From NCBI GenBank assembly GCA_021234155.1, contig JAJEKV010000216.1, positions 186,001 to 250,000 on the forward strand: 64,000 nucleotides of DNA. The letters are read 5' to 3'. Positions within the stretch are counted from its first letter, which is position 1; each line of letters opens with the position of its first letter. Both the position numbers and the translations under genes were made by a program. Shown here one piece after another: positions 58,613-64,000 of this stretch. This DNA is from Isoetes taiwanensis. Taxonomy: Eukaryota > Streptophyta > Lycopodiopsida > Isoetales > Isoetaceae. The notes beneath the pieces are model-generated. The model was not told the DNA's origin, did no database searches, and saw only the letters and a list, made by a program, of their open reading frames with translations.

Positions 58613-60232
58613 CAGCCCATTCTCAAGAAGAAAAACAATATTTCTACAAAATATTGAAATAATAAAATGCTAAATTCCTCAAATGACTTTGCTCACGATA
58701 TTCCCGAATTTACGCCCATGCAAGATTAAGCTCTTTCAAACATAATAAAACTTTCTTTGATAGCCTTCCGTGCTTGTATAGTCTCCCCTAATCACCGCCA
58801 CCACTAAACTTCTTCAAGTTCCCGTGGTATGCCCCAAGTGCACAAAATTAAAAGATAGCAAGACATTACATGCCAAGCAACATAAGGTCTATACACCGAC
58901 CTCCACATCCATACTTATTGGGGTTGGAACATCACGGGAAGTACTTTAATATAAGGAGCCCACCGGACAGATTCCCAAGAGCTCGACATCAAAACTAACC
59001 CGAGTCGGACCAACCAGAGCGTAAAGAACTACTGAATCAGTATGTACCTCTCCTGAAGAACCGAGCTGCAGCCATGTCCCAACTGTCGCTATATTGTTAC
59101 TTGCTTCATTTTTATCAAATAGACCCGCATGCATCTACGAAGATAACATAAAAAGCTTCGCAATCATTTTCTCAAATAAAATATGAGAAGATAACAAATA
59201 AAGCCGGATAAAACTCACCGATATCGCGGCAAAGAATTTCACCTTCTTCTATGTTCTCTATGACGCACACCACGTACTAGGCTTCCGTTTCCATGAGAAA
59301 CATCATGATCATAACCTATAAGATAAATAATTGGACCTCATAACCAAGTATGACTTGGAAAAGAAACCATACCTCTCGAATTACTTCCACCCCGTATTTA
59401 TCTGTATCAGACGAACGCCCATCCCGGTCGAAAGTTACCACTCTCCCCTCTCCTATTACTAAGAAGTTGGGCGAGAAACAAGATGCATCGAGCTTTTCTT
59501 GAAGCTCGACATCGCATCGCAAGGTTGTCATTATAACTTTGCACCTCATTTTGCCATCGGCTGTGTTGGGCACAATGGCTCCCATCATCTTTGCTTAAAG
59601 CCTTCCCAATCTGGCCTTTCAACAAGAGAAGATCTTCTTTTTAAATCTGTTGGAGTAAGATTTGAGCGTAAAAAATATCCGTGCTTGAATAACCGATGAC
59701 ACAAAATCAAAGGCTTGAGAGAAGTCTAAATGGCCCTTCAACAAGAGAAGATTGATTGACAAGCTTTGCTCCCCTATAGATTTTAAGATTCTTTCCCACA
59801 TAGTACCATCTTTGCTAACAAAATCCAAGGGAGTTATCTCGATTTGAGGTAATCATTAACTCCCTAGCATATGATAAAGTTGCAAGAATACAGATCATGT
59901 AACGGGATTGACAAATATATTTTCAGACTTCCCACGGGATTGACAAATATATTTGTCCCCTTGCCAACTTCACTTTCTACGGTAACAGCCTAAGTGATGC
60001 ATTTGGCACGCTCTAGAACCACTAAAATCACAAATTTTTCAGCTAAAACTAGTTAGTAACGACACAAGGTTTCTACTAGAAATGGGCCAGAATTGAATAT
60101 GCCCTTTCATGTTTGCATTAGAATTTCCTTACCAAATTAAACACTTTGATATTGATAACCCCAAAATTCATACAAATACTACTAATAGTGAGTTGGTGGA
60201 TTACCTTCCATTCTCGGTTCCTTTCACGATAA

Positions 60233-60497
60233 GGATTTATAAAATCCTTATGCGACCAAGTACATGAAGACCAGTGGATGCATGTGCTTGTATCCTGGAA
60301 GATTAAAGCATATGGACACAAAGTTTTCCTCATAAATACTAACTGATAGATAAACATTCATGGAAAAACAGCCGAAAAGCACGAAGCATGAATTACAAAG
60401 TATGAAGTAAAACCGCACATCTTTGTTCTAAAGGCCGTAAATCCTTATGCATATGTTATGAAGAATAAGAACAACTCTAAGATCATAAAACCGCACG
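60233..60497. repeat. 270-bp direct repeat, second copy
   Basis: Second copy of the segment at 58339-58612, 1.9 kb away in the same orientation. Confidence 0.9.
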
Positions 60498-61269
60498 TAA
60501 ATATCTCGTTCTAATTGCGTGCTCATGTTCCCATTCATGTAGCAAATCTAATGCCCCGACAAATAAGAAGCAAAAGTGGCAAAAAAAACCTCAAATGAAG
60601 TGTCTCTAGTGTAATCCAGTCTCCCTCCATGCTCTAGATTTGTAGCCCAGATTGTTGTAGATGGGAGCATCACCGGTAGCGGCAACATTTGCTTTCATAT
60701 AGTAGCATTGCGAATCATGCATCTCCCGATAAGAAACTAATCCGCTCATAAGAAACTATAGAAACAAGTTTTCCGAGGCAAAACTGCATAAGGAAAAAAA
60801 TTAAAAACATACCTCCTGAAATCCAAGGACCCTTAAACATATCCGCCTCAAGAACCAAAGAAAGCATCTAACCCCTTAACGTATTTCTAAGTGCATACCC
60901 CCAGAAAACCTCCTCAAACCAGGTGGAAATACAGCTCCTCCTAGGCCAAAACGTGGGAGACACCTTAGGTATACGTATTTCAAAAACTCAAAACCCCTTC
61001 ATCGCCCACGCATTACATGTTTTTATACGGAAAAGAGGTGAACCCCAGGCCCCCATACTAGCCACCCAGGTTATGCCAAATGGCCTTCCCACCATTAGGT
61101 GTCTTAATAGCAAGTATTTAGGTAATTATCCTTTATAATTAAGATAGCTAATTAAATCCATTGTGGCCAACCCCCCTAGGTCAACATGCCCCATAGTGGT
61201 GTATCTATAACCGGGTGACGGTCAATATATTTATAATGCGTATACCGTAGAAATACTTGGAACGCCACA

Positions 61270-63832
61270 ACCACGCTTGTTGATCCATCGATCCGCCCGC
61301 CTGCACTGTATGTTGGAGCCTTTGGACACGCCTTGTCTCGCTTTTATGGTCATTTATGTTTGGGCATTAGGGCTGGATTTGGGGTCTCAAAATGGCCTCG
61401 AAAAAAAAATTCCATGTCATATTTTCTCTTGCTTATTAATTGTACTTTCCTTCTCTTTAATCGCAATAAATACTCAAAAAGTAACTTCATCAATTAGTTT
61501 TGGGCCATAACTTTTTGATTCATAGCTTCAAATCGCAAGATTTTTGTTTTATTGGATGCGGAATCAAAAGATCTATTCAACAAAGATATGGGTTGAATAT
61601 ATTTTAATCTAATTTAGATGACCAAAAGTTAAAAAACGAGAAAAAAACATGGTTTTTTGCATTTTTTAGTCTTTCCTTTTATCAAAAAGCATATCAAGGC
61701 TATACTCATTGGAAAGATCTCGCCATGGGCTATCCAACGCAACAAACGGCTGCGGCAATTTGGACATCACAATCACAAGTTATAGCCAAAAAACAATGCA
61801 TTTGAGTTAAAAAGTGCAATTATTACAGTATATTTATTGCAAAAGTGCCACGTATCACCGATTTTCATTTTGAATTCCTCTCTTTCATTGGACACGCTTA
61901 TGCTCGCTTGATTAGACTCGATGAGCCGCTACACATGATATCGGGCACGACTTTGCGCGCCACCGGATCATACATTCAGAAGTAATCGGACTTGAGGGCT
62001 CGGATATGCCCACAAGCCAACCATTTAATTGATGTCAAGAAGCCTTATTGCCCGCCCGCTTTTTCCCTCGAAAACCTTCTGAGTGGGGTTTTTTAATCCC
62101 GCAAGAATGTGATCACATGCTTTTTGTATTGGGTCCCATAGGCCGATTGGTCTCGTGGACGATATAAAAACAATTCTATTCTATTCTATTGGCTTGAAGG
62201 TACTATGACGTGGATATTAGAAATTAAAGTTAAGGGCCATTTTGAGTCCCTAAACCGCCCTAATGGGTGCTTATGATTTTGAAATATGACATATGAGTTT
62301 GCCTAAGGTTTTGATGAAATATCGACCTCTTTTTATCGCTTCGCCTAAGATTTTAGAATATGAAATACTGGGCTCGAACCTCTACTAAAAAATAACTCAA
62401 TGCTTTAATAAGACTACTTTGACCAATCTAACCAAAGAAACTAACGTGATTATTTTCTATGTTAAATCTATATTTGTTTTTATGTTCTATGGTTTCAGGA
62501 ATTATGCCCATATCAAATCCCCCGAACCCCGTGTTATTGTGCTACATATTCAATTTAGAGTGGGTAACGCTTTGGCACTAGTGGCTTTAATGTTCATTTC
62601 AGAAGATATTACGTAGTAGAGGGAGGAGGTTTAAAGCATTTGACTATTTGTGGAGGTCATGAATAAGTTGACGAAGCTTGGGAAGTCACATCAAATGAAG
62701 AATTGTCGGAGACTTTAAAATTTGATAACAGTTAGAAATAGTCCAAAAGGAACTAACTGATATGAAGCAACTCACTTTCCAATGTTTCTCATTTGTTGTT
62801 GTCCCTTCTTCTAAAAGGAGCCATCATTGTAGCAACTATTATCAAATAAACATACCACATACATACTCATGATTGAACTCTATCAAGCTTTTCTATTGCA
62901 CCATTCTATAGTCCAAGTTGACTTCAATCAAATTTCGGTATGTAAATTCTATAGAATTACATGAACCCTATAAGGTTCAAGAAAAGATCATTTTTCCGTC
63001 CGGGTTTTGAAAGTGGAGGGGGATTTTTAATTGATAAGGTTTTTTTTTTTTTTTTTTGGACGAAGGTCCAATTTAGGGTCTCTCAGTAGGATAGGGCGGG
63101 CGGATGGAGATATCCTGACTTCGATGCTTGGACTGGACGGCAAAATGCCGCTGCTTCGGATGCTTGCCCGGATGCACCGCTTCAAATCCCGCCAGATTCG
63201 TCTTCATATTCAAGCGGATGGGTGCACACCGGTTTGTTCATTGGGGTTCAACTCCCCCCGGCTTCTTCTGATTTTTTTGCGTTCAGGAGAGGGTTTATTT
63301 TCCTTGAGAAAAAACCGGCCGTAATCGATTTCTTGTGAAAAAATCGATGTTTTATGCTTCTTATTTGTAACTGGTTGGGATTATCTGGGGTTCATTTCCC
63401 GCCGAGATTTGTTTCTTGTTTGCGGATCTGCGTAGACCGGTTTATGTTTTTGTTCTTGTTGCTTCTTGTTCTTCTATATTTGTTCAGGTTTATTGCCTCT
63501 TGTTATATTCCGATTTTGCACATATCTGTTGTGGCGCTCTAATTCCGATTCCAGATTGGAGCGGATCTTGAGTGGATTGATTACATGGTCTATCTGTCAT
63601 CACCTGGTCTATCTGTCATCGGATTGAAGATTCTGCTCTGCTTGAAGCTCTACATGTATTTATGTGTATTTATGCATGTAGATGTATTGATTGTTTGAAC
63701 TTGCTAATCTAATGGTTTATAATCCAATGGTTTAGTAAAAAAAATAAGATAAGGTATGGGTTAGAGATAAGATATGGGTTAGAGATAAGGTATGGAAACA
63801 TGAAACATGAACCCTATTAAAGGAAACATGAA
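61270..63832. repeat. dispersed repeat copy B, right piece
   Basis: Continues copy A from TTGATCCATCGATCC. It matches 16943-17035 and 17120-18012, with two extra segments: a TIR element at 61365-62265 and about 660 bp at 62480-63160 that has no visible terminal repeats. Confidence 0.9.
61365..62265. mobile_element. 0.9-kb TIR element in dispersed repeat copy B
   Basis: The left end is CATTAGGGCTGGATTTGGGG then TCTCAAAATGGCC; the right end, reverse-complemented, is CATTAGGGCGGTTTAGGGAC then TCAAAATGGCC. This gives imperfect TIRs of about 32 bp. Copy A lacks exactly this segment (GCTTGGGGGTGCTTATGAG). It is non-coding. The target duplication is at most GG/GGG and cannot be fixed because of the G run. 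Confidence 0.8.
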
Positions 63833-63955
63833 AATGTTCATTTAATTGCGTTGCCAAGTTCAACGACATTTGCTTACCCACCAACCACATTTTTGAAGGC
63901 CTTGAGTTCAAGCCTTAAATTTGAACATTGCAATGCCATTCAAGAGGCCTTTGGC

Positions 63956-63994
63956 CCTTCCTTCCTTCCTTCCTTCCTTCCTTCCTTCCTTCCT
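63956..63994. repeat. (CCTT)n microsatellite
   Basis: About nine perfect units near the window end. Confidence 0.95.
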
Positions 63995-64000
63995 TTTAAA

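Larger units (their letters stand above)
56307..61050. mobile_element. 4.7-kb TIR DNA transposon inside the chromovirus LTR
   Basis: The left end reads CCCGGGGTTCACCTCT and the right end, reverse-complemented, CCTGGGGTTCACCTCT, giving TIRs of about 15 bp. The flanks share CCCCATA (56300-56306 and 61051-61057), and the sister LTR has CCCCATG at the empty site near 42955, giving a 7-9-bp target duplication compatible with a hAT or MULE element. No transposase was recognised inside. Minus-strand frames at 59830-58946 look partly coding (RVVTFDRDGRSSDTDKYGVE) but are unassigned, so this is probably a non-autonomous element, perhaps carrying host sequence. Confidence 0.8.
41588..61269 (-). mobile_element. 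chromovirus (Ty3/gypsy) with extra ORFs and an H3-like domain
   Basis: A minus-strand LTR element. The 3' LTR is 41588-43171 and the 5' LTR is 54943-61269, itself split by a transposon. Read right to left, the internal region has a purine/pyrimidine leader (54730-52900), coding blocks A-C (52352-48569), gag, protease, RT, RNase H, integrase and a chromodomain (to about 43780), then the polypurine tract. Without the nested transposon the element is about 14.9 kb, long for a chromovirus. It sits in copy B of the dispersed repeat; copy A (16940) shows the unfilled site. ACC is shared at the two flanks (ACCTT/ACCAC), a poor target-duplication match. Confidence 0.9.
54943..61269 (-). repeat. 5' LTR of the chromovirus, split by a transposon
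   Basis: LTR sequence is at 54943-56306 and 61058-61269; together it matches the 3' LTR. The part in between is a later insertion. A possible primer site (minus strand TGGTGCTCGAAATCATAGC) begins about 23 bases inside the LTR-proximal leader at 54920; this is uncertain. Confidence 0.85.

Noticed and set aside
58946-59830. FKBP-type prolyl isomerase exons (RVSFDVELLGICPV resembles FKBP ends)
   Set aside because: Only a short resemblance, the blocks are not in FKBP order and no active-site residues could be followed.
63040-63058. T run as a poly(A) tail of a minus-strand retroelement
   Set aside because: No coding or structural element ends there; it is within the extra segment of dispersed repeat copy B.

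Overview
The window is nuclear DNA from a land plant. The signs are spliced host-type genes with GT-AG introns, Ty3/gypsy retrotransposons with plant-type tRNA-Met primer sites, a tRNA-headed SINE, MULE-type FAR1/SWIM transposase remains and an arabinogalactan-protein fragment. A plant DJ-1/PfpI gene of the isonitrile-hydratase type and a transposase with an HGKGEHDG-type motif lean towards a non-seed or early-diverging lineage; this is an inference. Nothing looks bacterial. There is no rRNA gene, functional tRNA gene or CRISPR array.

Layout. 0-9 kb is old transposon debris: a broken MULE transposase (minus) with a SINE in it, a GC-rich minisatellite, and a broken transposase on the plus strand carrying a 322-bp MITE. 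10.2-12.9 kb (minus) holds a candidate gene for an FCP1/NIF-like HAD phosphatase with coiled-coil upstream exons. 13.9-15.0 kb is the 3' part of a LINE. 15.05-18.0 kb is copy A of a dispersed repeat. 18-25.6 kb is mostly unassigned and contains a decayed SRP-receptor alpha fragment. 25.87-34.0 kb is a Ty3/gypsy element with both LTRs, a 5-bp target duplication (CCACG), PBS and PPT, but most of its integrase is missing. 34.2-35.1 kb is the best-preserved host gene, a three-exon DJ-1/PfpI-family enzyme. 36.6-38.1 kb has fragments of a DUF1308-like protein and a fasciclin-like arabinogalactan protein. 40.3-40.7 kb is a foldback repeat.

40.7-63.8 kb is a nest. A second copy (B) of the dispersed repeat is split by a minus-strand chromovirus (about 41.59-61.27 kb). 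One LTR of that chromovirus is split by a 4.7-kb TIR transposon, and copy B also holds a 0.9-kb TIR element. Copy A and the intact LTR serve as empty sites, so the order of insertion can be read.

The most interesting object is this chromovirus. Besides gag, protease, RT, RNase H, integrase and a C-terminal chromodomain, it has about 4 kb of extra coding-like sequence between its leader and gag, on the same strand and separated by AT-rich spacers. The first block ends in an unmistakable histone H3 fold segment, including 16 consecutive residues identical to canonical H3. Its leader is a 1.8-kb almost pure purine/pyrimidine tract. An LTR element carrying both an H3-like domain and an H3-reading type of domain would be new as far as I know.

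Caveat: the two LTRs of the 25.87-kb element are identical over long AT-rich stretches but differ by clusters of small indels around CG/CAG/CTG/CCGG sites. Many frameshifts in transposons here may therefore be sequencing errors at methylated sites rather than real mutations.
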